The notes beneath the pieces were generated by a model. The model was not told the origin of the DNA and made no database searches. It was given only the letters and a program-made list of their open reading frames with translations. From the NCBI GenBank assembly GCA_032622095.1, contig CP136064.1, positions 52,086,073-52,150,072 on the forward strand: a stretch of DNA of 64,000 nt, given 5' to 3'. Numbering within the stretch: position 1 is the stretch's first letter; each line of letters opens with the position of its first letter. The position numbers and the translations under genes were made by a program. Below are positions 33,600 through 43,715 of the stretch, one piece after another. The stretch is from Siphonodentalium dalli (lineage: Eukaryota; Mollusca; Scaphopoda; Gadilida; Siphonodentaliidae).

Positions 33600-34795
33600 G
33601 AAGTTCTGGTTTATATGATCTTATATGTTAGACCTGTTTTTGGAGGGGCGAGACACCCAACCCCTTGTTGCGACGTCCCTGTGGGTTGTACTTGAGATGG
33701 ACGGTTCACAATAGCTTAATGCAGTACACATGCTCGGCGTATATAACTAAAGCGGACAAACTGCATTCACCGTTAACATTCTTGGAGATATTGTTGATTA
33801 TGCTAAGCACACGTAACATGATACCGTTGGCTGTAATCCGCAAGTATCACTCACCATGGACACCCCGTCTATATCAATCATCAACGTTGGTAAGAGACGT
33901 TGTGACACATATGGATTAGTGGCGACTCGACACTCCCTATTCTGAACAGTTGTAACGTGCCAGGCATCGTGTTCCCAAGACCACTATCGCCATGTCCCTG
34001 TTCATGAGATTTCCATTGATAAAACACTTTCACAAGGGGCGGGGCGCTACGTCCCTGCGTGTCAGAGATGGCTATATGATCCGGTTTAAGGGTGTGAAAA
34101 TCGACAAGTTATTTTGACACCCTATACGCGAAGCTAGACCTTCCAGACACGTTACTCAACGTTGTAACTTTCAACAAACGTTCATGTTACTCGAAAATGA
34201 CATGTGATTGGGAAATGTTAGTAGTTACGAAGAACACATCCTAGTACCTCACATCCAAGTTGACACCCCCTGAGGTTAGACAATTTCTAAATGATGGCCA
34301 TTTCAATCCAAACTTTTGACCAAAGGATGAAAATATGCAAATGTTGGTCTAAAACCAACACATTCCCACTAACAAATTGTTGGAAATCAAAACTACGAGA
34401 ACAATTTCAACCTATTGTTGTTGTGAATTTACAACTCATGTTGTGTCCGGTATCAAATTTCCAACTGTTGAACATGTTGACAAAATTATTTTTGGCAGGG
34501 GAGAGACGCCCTTGTGGGTTGTACTTGAGTTTTCCATCTGATAAAACATTTTCACAAGGGGGTGAATCGACCCCTGGTCGTCACGTCCCTGCGTATCATA
34601 GATGGGTATATTATCCTCCGGTTTAAGGGTGTGAAAAACTGAAAATTTATGTTGGATACACAATACGATGACCTTCTAGTCACGCACCTTAACGTTACAA
34701 CTTTCAATTAACTTTCATAGTACTTTCATAGAAAATTATTTGTGATTGGGAGATGTTTGTAGTTACAAAGAACACATACTATTTGTGATTTATGT
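33600..34795. repeat. ~530-bp direct duplication with transposon-like phrases
   Basis: Segment ~34,028-34,248 ('cacaagggg', 'cgtccctgcgt', 'ccggtttaagggtgtgaaaa', 'gtgattggga', 'gaacacat') recurs at ~34,552-34,789. 'gtgggttgtacttgag' occurs at 33,683 and 34,513. The part 34,260-34,500 is related to the interior of the 7.1-8.6 kb element. The copies are diverged and non-coding. Confidence 0.55.
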
Positions 34796-35639
34796 TTGTA
34801 ATCGTAGGTTCATAGTATTAGCGGAATGAGAAATTGTTATTTCTTACAAACAATTGTGGAATCTTACAAAGAAAACGCTTCATAGTATTGACCCCATAAT
34901 TAATCAAGAGATTGTTCAATGTATACCCACTGGGTGAAAGAAACTGAATACAGGCATAGTCAAACAGAGCTGTGTGATACCTGGTTGTGACATTTCAAAT
35001 TCCAAACACTCACTTCAAAAATATGAGAATAAAGTCATGTTCTGTGGCATAATGTATGGATTTCCCGACAAAGCATTCTTCATAGAGATCTCCCAAATCA
35101 GGATTGACTTTTATTTGTGGAAATTGCTCAACTACAAACCATGTGCCTGCGCACAATGTCGGATTTCAATTGGGAAGAAAGTATCACATGTTTCCAATTT
35201 CTGTCACAGGTAAAGTGTTATTTACTGTATATAATACATGTATAGTTGTTTCAGCCACTTCTGTAAAGTTTGTGCCATTTTTCTTCTATTTTAAAAATTA
35301 TGCAACTTGTTCTCGGACTCCATATTGGAGTGGTTTGGTTAAACCTTAATATCTTATCGAACTGGCGACGATTGTATCGATCGGAATGGTACATTGATAT
35401 GACATGTCCCTCAACTCAGACCAATCGCGATGTCTTGATTAGAACACGAACCACCCTCGTCTAGCCCAAACTACGATGATGGTATACACGACCTAACCAC
35501 CGTGGCTACGGGGTCATCCTTAAACGAAATTGTCAATGACACTGTATCTCAACTTGAGAGGGGATAATGTCATAATCCACAGCCAATGGGTCGATAAGGA
35601 ATGCGGAAGGTTTAAATATTTAAGTAATACTTAAACCCG
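34796..35639. other. Intergenic stretch, nothing recognised
   Basis: No supported feature; two 80-codon ORFs without motifs. Confidence 0.35.
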
Positions 35640-36135
35640 GATATCCATATGAAGTTTGTTGACAATCGGATGAAAAATGATGGCTGTAGTGCATGCCGAT
35701 GGATTCAGTCATGCAAAGAGTATAAACTCCGAGATGGCTGTGGTGGCCAATTTCAGAACAAGATGACTGTTGGCGGCCATGGTTTTGAACGAAATTCGGG
35801 GGGTGCAGTTTATGGCTGCCATGCATCTAGAGTTCATCAGAATAATCCATGTACAGTTTGGTGACGATCAGATCATGGATTAGGTCTGTAGTGTGTGCCA
35901 AATTATTAAAAAGAGTAAAATCTAAGATGGATGCCGGTGGCCATGTATTTCATCGAAAAAAATCAAATTCCATATATAGCTCCAATCTAGAGGTCATTCC
36001 GAGGATCCGTGTATATATGAAGTATGGTAATGATCGGATCAGGGATGTGGCCTGTAGGGTGTGCCGAAGTAAATTATTGACGGACGTACGCATAGACCAG
36101 GGACACACTGACGACATAAGCCAACCCATGACAAT
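35640..36135 (+). repeat. Tandem units with 'aagatggc'-type motifs (copy 2 of family)
   Basis: About three units start near 35,651, 35,853 and 36,019 ('gaagtttg/acagtttg/gaagtatg' then 'tgacgatc/ggat'). They contain 'gcaaagagtat', 'aagatggatgccggtggcca', 'cgaaattcgg' and 'ctagaggtcattccgaggat'. The array runs into 'gacggacgtacgcatagac', resembling the tail of the 18.9-kb repeat. It is non-coding. Confidence 0.65.
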
Positions 36136-36262
36136 ATCTCAAACTTTACTTCATCAAGTTGCGCTAAAAGGAAGCCCTTAAAATTAGTCGAATTGAGATG
36201 CGTATCAGTCTGAACATAGGTTTTAATATTAACACAGACTGGATCTACGGTTATTTTGGAAC

Positions 36263-36495
36263 GAAGCCTTGAAATAGGGTGTCTGTCATTTGCAGAATGA
36301 GGTCCCCAGAGGGTGAATTTAGTGATGCTATCCCGCATAGCGGGCTAGCATCACCAAATTCACCCACTGGGGACATCATGAGGTTTCACAGAGGGTGAAT
36401 TTGGTGATTCTAGCCCGCTATGCGGGGTAGCATCACTAAATTCACCCACTGGGGACCTCATTCTGCAAATGACAGACACCCTATTTCAAGGCTTG
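36263..36495. mobile_element. hAT-type MITE, 233 bp, with perfect 8-bp target duplication
   Basis: TIRs of ~75 bp: 'gaagccttgaaatagggtgt' at the left, and at the right 'acaccctatttcaaggcttg' (C instead of G at the outermost base). TTTGGAAC flanks both sides (36,255-36,262 and 36,496-36,503) and fits the hAT consensus nTnnnnAn. Inside are two nested small hairpins around 'agcgggctagcatcac' and 'agcccgctatgcggggtagc'. It has no coding capacity. Fragments of the same family lie at 16,990-17,830 and 42,608-43,060. Confidence 0.9.
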
Positions 36496-36544
36496 TTTGG
36501 AACAGCATAATGCACTTCCTCCGAAATTGTAGCTGTGACAATGC

Positions 36545-36806
36545 GATTACTGGTATACTGGCGTTTGTAGCTGTGACCGATACGATCACTGGTATACTGG
36601 CGTTTGTAGCTGTGACCGATACGATCACTGGTATACTGGCGTTTGTAGCTGTGACCGATACGATCACTGGTATACTGGCGTTTGTAGCTGTGACCGATAC
36701 GATCACTGGTATACTGGCGTTTGTAGCTGTGACCGATACGTACGATCACTGGTATACTGGCGTTTGTAGCTGTGACCGATACGATCACTGGTATACTGGC
36801 GTTTGA
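36545..36806. repeat. 39-bp minisatellite, 7 units
   Basis: The unit 'gatcactggtatactggcgt' plus 'ttgtagctgtgaccgatac' is repeated almost perfectly from 36,545. A 4-bp insertion (gtac) lies near 36,740. The units are 13 codons long, so ORFs on both strands show 13-residue repeats; I consider these accidental. Confidence 0.9.
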
Positions 36807-36837
36807 TAGTTTTGTGTCGACGCACATCTTGCTATAA

Positions 36838-37503
36838 TACAAACTCCATGCAGTGACCTCTACGTTATCACTGCAATATAGCACTGCCACAATGATGGTA
36901 CTTTGCAGACCGATACATCTATTTGTACATATCGTCGGAACAATATTTAGTCACCTATTATCTTATTTTGACCACCAAAAGCTTGCAATAATGGTAATTC
37001 TTTCGGTATTGATAAGAACAATATGAACTGAGCCAGACATCGACAATTTTAATCATAAAACATAAGAACTAAGAACACGTAAGAAATCCTTACCAAAATG
37101 TCCTTATGGCAGTGGTATCTCAGCAGAGCGATGGGAGATAACTCTGCCTGGAGTTTGGCTATGATATATATCGTGGGAATTGTAAGCTTACGCCAAACTC
37201 CAGGCAGAGTTATCTCCCACCGCTCCGCTGAGACACCACTGCCATAATGACATTAATTGGTAAGGAATTCTTACGTGTTTTTAGTTCTTATGTTTTAGGA
37301 TTAAAATTGTATATATGTCTGGCTCAGTTCATATTGTTCTTATCAATACCGAAAGAATTACCATTATTGCAAAGTTAAAAAACAAATTCGGTATCGGTCC
37401 GCAAAGTACACTCATCGTGGCAGTGATATATATCGCAGCGATCGCGTAGAGGGTGCTGTATGGAGTTTGCAGCGATAGCGTAGAGGGCGCTGTATGGAGT
37501 TTG
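36838..37503. mobile_element. Foldback element with ~300-bp inverted repeats
   Basis: The left arm from 'aaactccatgcagtgacctc' (36,840) to 'gccaaactcc'-type sequence before the loop (~37,155) is mirrored to ~37,503. Matching pairs: 'gtactttgcagaccgatac' / 'gtatcggtccgcaaagtac'; 'gataagaacaatatgaact' / 'agttcatattgttcttatc'; 'ctctgcctggagtttgg' / 'ccaaactccaggcagag'. The loop holds 'atgatatatatcgtgggaat'. No clean target duplication or gene was found. Confidence 0.75.
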
Positions 37504-38139
37504 AGCTTACGCTTGCAAACTTCATATATCTACTTTGCCACGTGACCGTTAAAGGCTAGAATCCATATGAAAGAATATTTGTCCAATATGACAGTTACAT
37601 AAGTGAGAAGATGACATACGGGAGTCAAACACCTTGTAAGACATGTAGAGAAGATATGTCGTAACTATTGAGTAACCTAGATACATGACATTTCAGACTT
37701 ACAATTTATATCAAAGTTGAGAAAAGTTAGCAAACCGTACTATACGTTGTCCCAATAATTGTATGTGTGCATTGAGACGAGCGGAACAAAAATTATTTTG
37801 ACGACCAGAAGTAAGTTAATTACCCATGTGCTATTTTAGTTTCCCAGTCTCACTTCGAGTTTGAGTCCGACATATGGTACAAGAAAACTAAGATGCATGC
37901 ATCAGGTCGGCCGTGAACTATCTACCATAGAATTGTTGTAGCTATCGATTATACATTTTGGAACACCTGTCTGTATGTATGTGTGTATGCATGAATGCAT
38001 GTGTGTATGTGTTATAGACTCTAACACTGCTCGACTGATCCGACTCGGATTTGGTATTTAACGTGTCAACTTGACCTCGCTCATAGGCATGTTTCTGGAC
38101 CTTGACCGATCCGACTAAAAAATTGTGTGTAGGACTACT
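37504..38139. other. Intergenic stretch with TGTG-rich run
   Basis: A (TATG/TGTG)-type microsatellite-like run is near 37,970-38,010. No gene. Confidence 0.4.
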
Positions 38140-38595
38140 TCGATCCCGGGAGCAATATGGACGGGTCCAATTTCACGTGGGACCATGTTCTCGAACGTGC
38201 TGATGTAGGCATGTTTCTGGACTATTTGGACGGGTCAAATCTTGATCCCGACCTGACTTTGACATTCAAAAAGATCAATTCAAGGTCAAATCTGGTAAAA
38301 CGGAAGTATTTCAACGAAATATAATACCTACTGTTACTTTTGTCCCAGGAGTGTTTCGGGTGGGTCAAATTATGACCCTGACCTGATCTTGACATTCAAA
38401 ATTGTCAATTCAAGGTCAAATCGGGTAAAGCCGGGCGGATTTCGACGGGTATTTTTGTCGTGACTTTTGTCCGGGAGTGTTTTGGACGGGTCAAATCGTG
38501 ACCCGACATGACGTTCACCTTTAAAATGGTCAATTCAAGGTTAAATCGCGCAATTCTCCGAAAATCAGAGGGGAACATCCCGGACGAAGTAGGGT
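38140..38595 (+). repeat. Tandem ~130-bp repeat
   Basis: 'ggacgggtc' followed by 'aaat' and a 'gaccc/gatccc' word recurs at ~38,158, ~38,226, ~38,360 ('gggtgggtcaaatt') and ~38,485. Each is followed by 'aattcaaggtcaaatc' (~38,279, ~38,406, ~38,531). The units are degenerate and non-coding. Confidence 0.65.
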
Positions 38596-38779
38596 CCACC
38601 AGCTACTATTATATATTTCTAGATTTAGTTACAAACTAAATACCTGTATATTGTACAAAGAAATGTTTGACAAATATATCTGTATCAATATTACCATACG
38701 GGTCATTAAAATAGATACGACGAAACAAATTTTGAAGGGTGCATGGTATCAGGTAAATTTTTATATTTCAAATGATGAC

Positions 38780-39330
38780 AGGAATGCGGAAAGTTGAAGT
38801 ACCTACGTAATACTGACTATCCGAATGAAGAGATATACATGTATATAAAAACCAAAATAGAAGATGACTGCTGGCGACAATGTTTTCCAAAAAAATTCAA
38901 AGCATTCGATAGCTCCCATCTAGTTGTCAGCCCGAAGATCAATATAAAGTGTGGTGACTATCAGATGAGGGATATGACTGTACAGTTGCTAAACAATTCA
39001 GTCACGCAAAAGAGGATCAAACAGTAAGATACCAAATTGCTGCCTGTGGTAATGTTTTTTAACGAAATTCGGGAAAATTAGATTACTCTCACCCTGGTTA
39101 TCCAGAAGATCATTGTGGAATCTGGTGACGATCGGACAAGGGGTGTCGTCTGTAGGATCAACCAAATTATTTAGCCATAAAAATAGTAAAATTCCAGATC
39201 ACCGCTGGCAGTGATGTCTTCACAAGGACAGCTTGAGAACAAAACATGGCTCACATCTAGCGGTGACCCAAACTATCCACGTGAGAAAAAGTTCTCCAAT
39301 AAAAGCTGGCTGCAGGGTGCGCCAATTGAT
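38780..39330 (+). repeat. Tandem units with 'aagatg'-type motifs (copy 3 of family)
   Basis: Degenerate units related to 35,640-36,135: 'gaagatgactgctggcgaca' (38,868), 'gtgtggtgactatcagatga' (38,948), 'ctggtgacgatcggac' (39,121), 'aacgaaattcggg' (39,060). Only phrase order is conserved. A further partial unit is at ~39,950-40,160 ('atatggccgctggcgaccat', 'gaagtttagtgatgatcgga'). Confidence 0.55.
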
Positions 39331-40154
39331 TCAAATTCGAAATTTAACAGGGTGTACTGCTTGTGGCCATGTTTTCCCCGCATATTTGATAGACTTATGG
39401 ACAAAACCACTGAATCCGTTGAATCAATATACATGTATACATGGATTAATTTATATGCATTGTTATACACAGTACTGGTATATAAAGGTACTGAAAATAA
39501 CAATATTACTAGTATACACAAAATAAACCATATATCATGGCTATGGGTTCTAATATCCGAATATGACAGCTGATAACTTGGTGTGAATTGAAGAGTGGTG
39601 GTGTCTCAAGCATATCTAACCCTCCACGTTAGAAACATGCCATTAAATGTCATAAGTATAATCTAGCTTGAGGACAGAAGTTATCCATAAAACCCCCCTT
39701 AATTCAACCAGGTCCTCGCGCGATGTATGGTCGATCACATGATGATCTAGGGGGGGGATTAGAATTGTTGTATAAAAACAGCTCTGCATGTAAATATAAA
39801 ATAAAATAGTGCTACATCTTATTACAGATTATTGCCATATATAATCAGTGACTATACAGACAGTCTGACAAAATAAAGTTTCAGTGACACTCTATCCGAA
39901 GAGGGAATAATTCCATCTGTTACAGTCAATGGAGCAATTATGAATCTGGAAAGGTGAAATTTCTAACTAATACTAGATATCGACATGACGCGATAACATA
40001 TATCGTAAATGCAATATGGCCGCTGGCGACCATTTTTTCCTATAAAATTAAAAAAAAAATTGATAGTTCTCATCTGATAGATCAATATCAAGATAAATAT
40101 GAAGTTTAGTGATGATCGGATGAGTGAAGTGGACTGTGCTAAACGGTTTAGTAA
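39331..40154. other. Intergenic stretch with one partial tandem unit
   Basis: Apart from the partial 'aagatgg' family unit near 39,950-40,154, no gene or mobile element could be recognised. A G-run lies at 39,751. Confidence 0.4.
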
Positions 40155-40461
40155 TGCTTAAAAAGATTTTTACCTTAATATTTTTATGTTCACTTTATAA
40201 ACTTCACTGAGTCATCTTTGTCATGTATTGAGTTTGATATCTTTTGTTAACAGTTTATAAATCATGTATGTCTCATGTTTGTTATTTTAATTTATGTGTT
40301 TATTATCATTAAATAAAGTTGCATTCCTTAAAAAGATTCTTACCTCAATGTTTTTATGTTCACTTTATAAACTCCACTGAGTCATCTTTGTCATGTATTG
40401 AATTTGATATCTTTTGTTAACAGTTTATAAATTATGTATGTCTCGTGTTCGTTATTATATT
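40155..40461. repeat. ~172-bp direct duplication
   Basis: The segment starting 'tatttttatgttcacttta' (~40,178) and containing 'tgtcatgtattgagtttgat' repeats at ~40,350 with few differences. Between the copies lies 'attaaataaagttgcattcc' (40,308), an AATAAA-containing end followed by renewed 'ttaaaaagatt'. It may be a tandem insertion of two copies of a short retroposed 3' end. Confidence 0.65.
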
Positions 40462-41427
40462 ATATACACTTTATAGTGTGTTTCAGAACGAAAACAAAAT
40501 GAATAAAATCAACAAATTTGTAAATTTAAAAACAATTCAAACGTTGTTGTATTCCATGTCCCAGCCCGGACATATACACCAAATTTCAATAATATTCATT
40601 GAGAAACAATGGACCAAACGCCATATAACACCCCGTATGCATCTTTTATTCCGAGTTGGCCTTTTATTCCGAGTTGGCACTCGCCGATTGGGGCGAGTTA
40701 GCCCTGAGGCGAGTACGCCGATTCCGACACCTTTTCTATTTGCAGCAGGTTAAGTTTACGCGTAATTTAATTCACAAAGTTCTCCAATTGGTATCGTAAA
40801 TAGAGCGACCTTATTTGACAGAGAATGCCTCTGTTATTGATTATAAAGTTGCTATACATTAAATACGACAATTCACATGCTCGTTCAAGCGCAGTAGTCT
40901 ATTTTCCCCATGTTAAGGGACATCCACAAATACTAAATAACGCTAACTTACTGCCGAATGTTTTACACGACAACTGTTAACATATTTGGGCTGAATTCAT
41001 CTGACGCGGTATTATTCCTCAAAATAAACAACAAAACCATCGTTACTTGGAAATGTAGTTTGGGCTAACATTTACATAAATCCTCCATATCATTATTCCG
41101 ACACACACGTCAGATGAAAAACTCACATGAAGTAACCGGCCAAATTGGCCGAAATAATCCTATACAGTACCCCTGTATACCCATCAGGACTTAACTTCAC
41201 CCCACCAGTGCAGATATTGAACTGTTCGATAATGAATATTTGTTTTTAACACTGAACCTGGGATCTATAATACCATCAGGTATCACCGCCGTTCACCGGT
41301 GACACATAGACGATGAAATCTGCATGGCTTTGTTGACATAACTTCATAAAATAGGCCACTGTACCGATAGTATAATAACACTCCATCTTGATTATCAGTA
41401 CTACAAAAACGAGTACAAATAGTCATG
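40462..41427. other. Intergenic stretch without recognised gene
   Basis: A small doubled phrase 'ccttttattccgagttggc' is near 40,650-40,680 with GC-rich surroundings. Nothing else is supported. Confidence 0.35.
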
Positions 41428-41431
41428 TTAA

Positions 41432-42547
41432 AGGTACGGTTGGCCTTGGCGGTGGGTATCCTGTGAAAATATTTCCACCCGTCAAAAACCGCCACAAACA
41501 GAAAGAACAACAAAATGTAGGCAGACTTTGTCCGTATACAAATAAGAAATATCGCATAACAGTATGTCATTGTCATATATTTCACCATTGTTATGTAAAC
41601 AAAAGCATAAAAAGTTACTTTTCTGGTGTTTGTTTATATTATGATGGTAAACATAAAGAGCGTTCTTTGTTGGTGAATTCCTGATATGGAACGAATAAAG
41701 AGCGTTTATGCCATTTGTGTGTGATTAGCCAGCAGCACTGTGCTGTCTTCTGTAACACAATCAGGCTCTTGCTTAGGTAAAATATAGTAAATCTTTATGA
41801 TAACATGCTGTTTACGCGATGGTCATGGTATATATGAACGAAATTATATGCGTTTTAATGTTTTTCTGTTTACGGTGATTGGAACAAATATGAATATTTT
41901 CGACAACTAAGGCCTCACGTGCCTTTAACTTCCTTTCATCCATAATGGATTCGGAATACTTGGGTCTTGAAGTTGTGCAGAATGATTAAAGTGACAATTA
42001 GGGGAATTACATTTACTCAAAACATATGGAAATTACTTAAAGGCATGCACGGGTGGCGTTCGTTCATATTCATATTTGTTCAAATCGCCATCAAAAGAAG
42101 GAATATTAAAATATATATAGTTTTGTTCATAACATAATCAGCGCGTAAATAGTATATTGTCGTCAAGACGTACGATGGTGTACGTAAACAAGAGCCTGCT
42201 CGTGTTACAGAAGTTTTGCTTCTGTTTACATAACACAGTGCAATTCTATTAGTTAATCACACACAAATGATATAAACGCTCTTTATTATTTCCATATCAG
42301 GAAAACAGTAACAAACAACGCTCTTTGTGTTACCATATCCGGATCTAAACAAACCCCAGATTCCGTAACGTTTTTGCTTTTGTTTACATAACAAAGGAAA
42401 AACATTTGACAGTACTGTTTATGCCATATTTTCTGATTGGTATAAGAACAAAGGCTGTCTATATTTTACTATTATTTCTGTTTATGGGGGTTTTTGACGG
42501 ATGTGAATATTTTAACAGCATACCCACCGCCAACGCCGCCCGTATCT
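41432..42547. mobile_element. TTAA-flanked long-TIR element, 1.1 kb (piggyBac-like)
   Basis: The left end is 'aggtacggttggcc' and the right end 'gccgcccgtatct', each bordered by TTAA (41,428-41,431 and 42,548-42,551). The TIRs run for about 350 bp with matching landmarks ('ggcggtgggtat', 'cgtcaaaaac', 'ttatgtaaacaaaagc', 'cctgatatgga', 'ataaagagcgttta', 'tgtgtgtgatta'). Identity is moderate, so it is old. The middle (41,800-42,180) has no transposase. The right end of a second copy opens the window (1-160). The first bases 'aggtac' are shared with the 12.7-kb MITE, suggesting related families. Confidence 0.8.
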
Positions 42548-42604
42548 TTAACAGATAACAGAACTAGTCAAGAAAACATGGGCAGAGCCATTTTATCACA
42601 TGGC

Positions 42605-43060
42605 GACAAGACTTGAAATAGTGTGTCTGCCATTTGCAGACTTACGTCCCATAGGTTGAATTTATTGACGCTAGCTAGTAGCTATTCAGCATGGCGGGCT
42701 ATCGTCACCAAATTCAAAAACAATTTTAATTTGAGACAATATATACTTCCCATAAGACGAGGTAAGCAGGTTAGCATCACAAAATTCACCATGAGAACCT
42801 CATTCTGCCTGGTCTCATCTGCTATGGGAGATCAGATTGAGGTTCCCCCATTTGAAGTTGGTGATGTTCACCCATAAGTCACCTCGATTGTGCACTTTAT
42901 CTTCAGCAAATTAGGGGATATAGAAACTGGACAGAAGTAACTAAACCAATGTTAGTTTGAAATTAGGTCTAAGCAGAATAATGTCCCCAGAAGGTTAATT
43001 TAGTAAAGCTAGCCCACTGTTCGGGGTAGTGGGGGACCTCATTCTGCAAATGATAGACAG
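42605..43060. repeat. Diverged hAT-like MITE copy
   Basis: It begins 'caagacttgaaatagtgtgt' (42,608), then 'tgccatttgcaga', and contains 'aagttggtgatgttcaccca' (42,855) and 'gacctcattctgcaaatgat'. It matches the family at 16,700-17,830 and 36,263-36,495, with many substitutions. Confidence 0.6.
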
Positions 43061-43715
43061 TCATAGTATGGTGACAACATCCGACAAGTTTTTGTTAAAC
43101 AGAGTTGAAACAGACACATTAAGCTGAATCAGCGAAAAAAAATACGTTCACGATTAGCGAAGTACGTCACAGCTCAAACGTCAATCGATTATCTTTGCAA
43201 CTTTTTACCATTTTCAATACCGCTCACATAACTGCCATCCATATCAAATGAAGAAAAAGATAAATTGAATACAGCTGAAGAATCATAGACTGATGAACAT
43301 CACAGGAACTAACCCGAAAAATGCATAAAAATAAGATTGGGTAGCATGATGAAAATGTGAAAAAATCATATTTTGCGTCCTATATTGACCCCGCAAGACC
43401 CGGATTCCGAAATTAGAATAGTTGGGCTACATAGATATGGTGGTCGCTGAAATTCCCATTTCAGGTGACACCTCGGGTAATGAGAGCCCATACTATAGAC
43501 TCTATTCCAAGGCTTGTATGGCGAGTTGTGAATTATGGCACCTGCATGGGAACAGACTTTATATTAGGCAACTGTATTATGTCCAGATCTTGCATCTCTG
43601 AATATTCCATAATTTTGAGGTCGCTCGCATGGATACGAGAGACACAGGATGCTAAACAATGTTGACCCCAGCAAGGAACATAGAATATTATTTCGCGTTT
43701 CGTAGTAATAACGAA
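43061..43715. other. Intergenic stretch, nothing recognised
   Basis: No gene or repeat could be supported. Confidence 0.4.

Noticed and set aside
36545-36806. CRISPR-like regular array
   Set aside because: The units are contiguous without unique spacers and the context is animal DNA; it is a minisatellite.
36420-36890. 128- and 134-codon ORFs with 13-residue repeats
   Set aside because: They arise from the 39-bp minisatellite on both strands.
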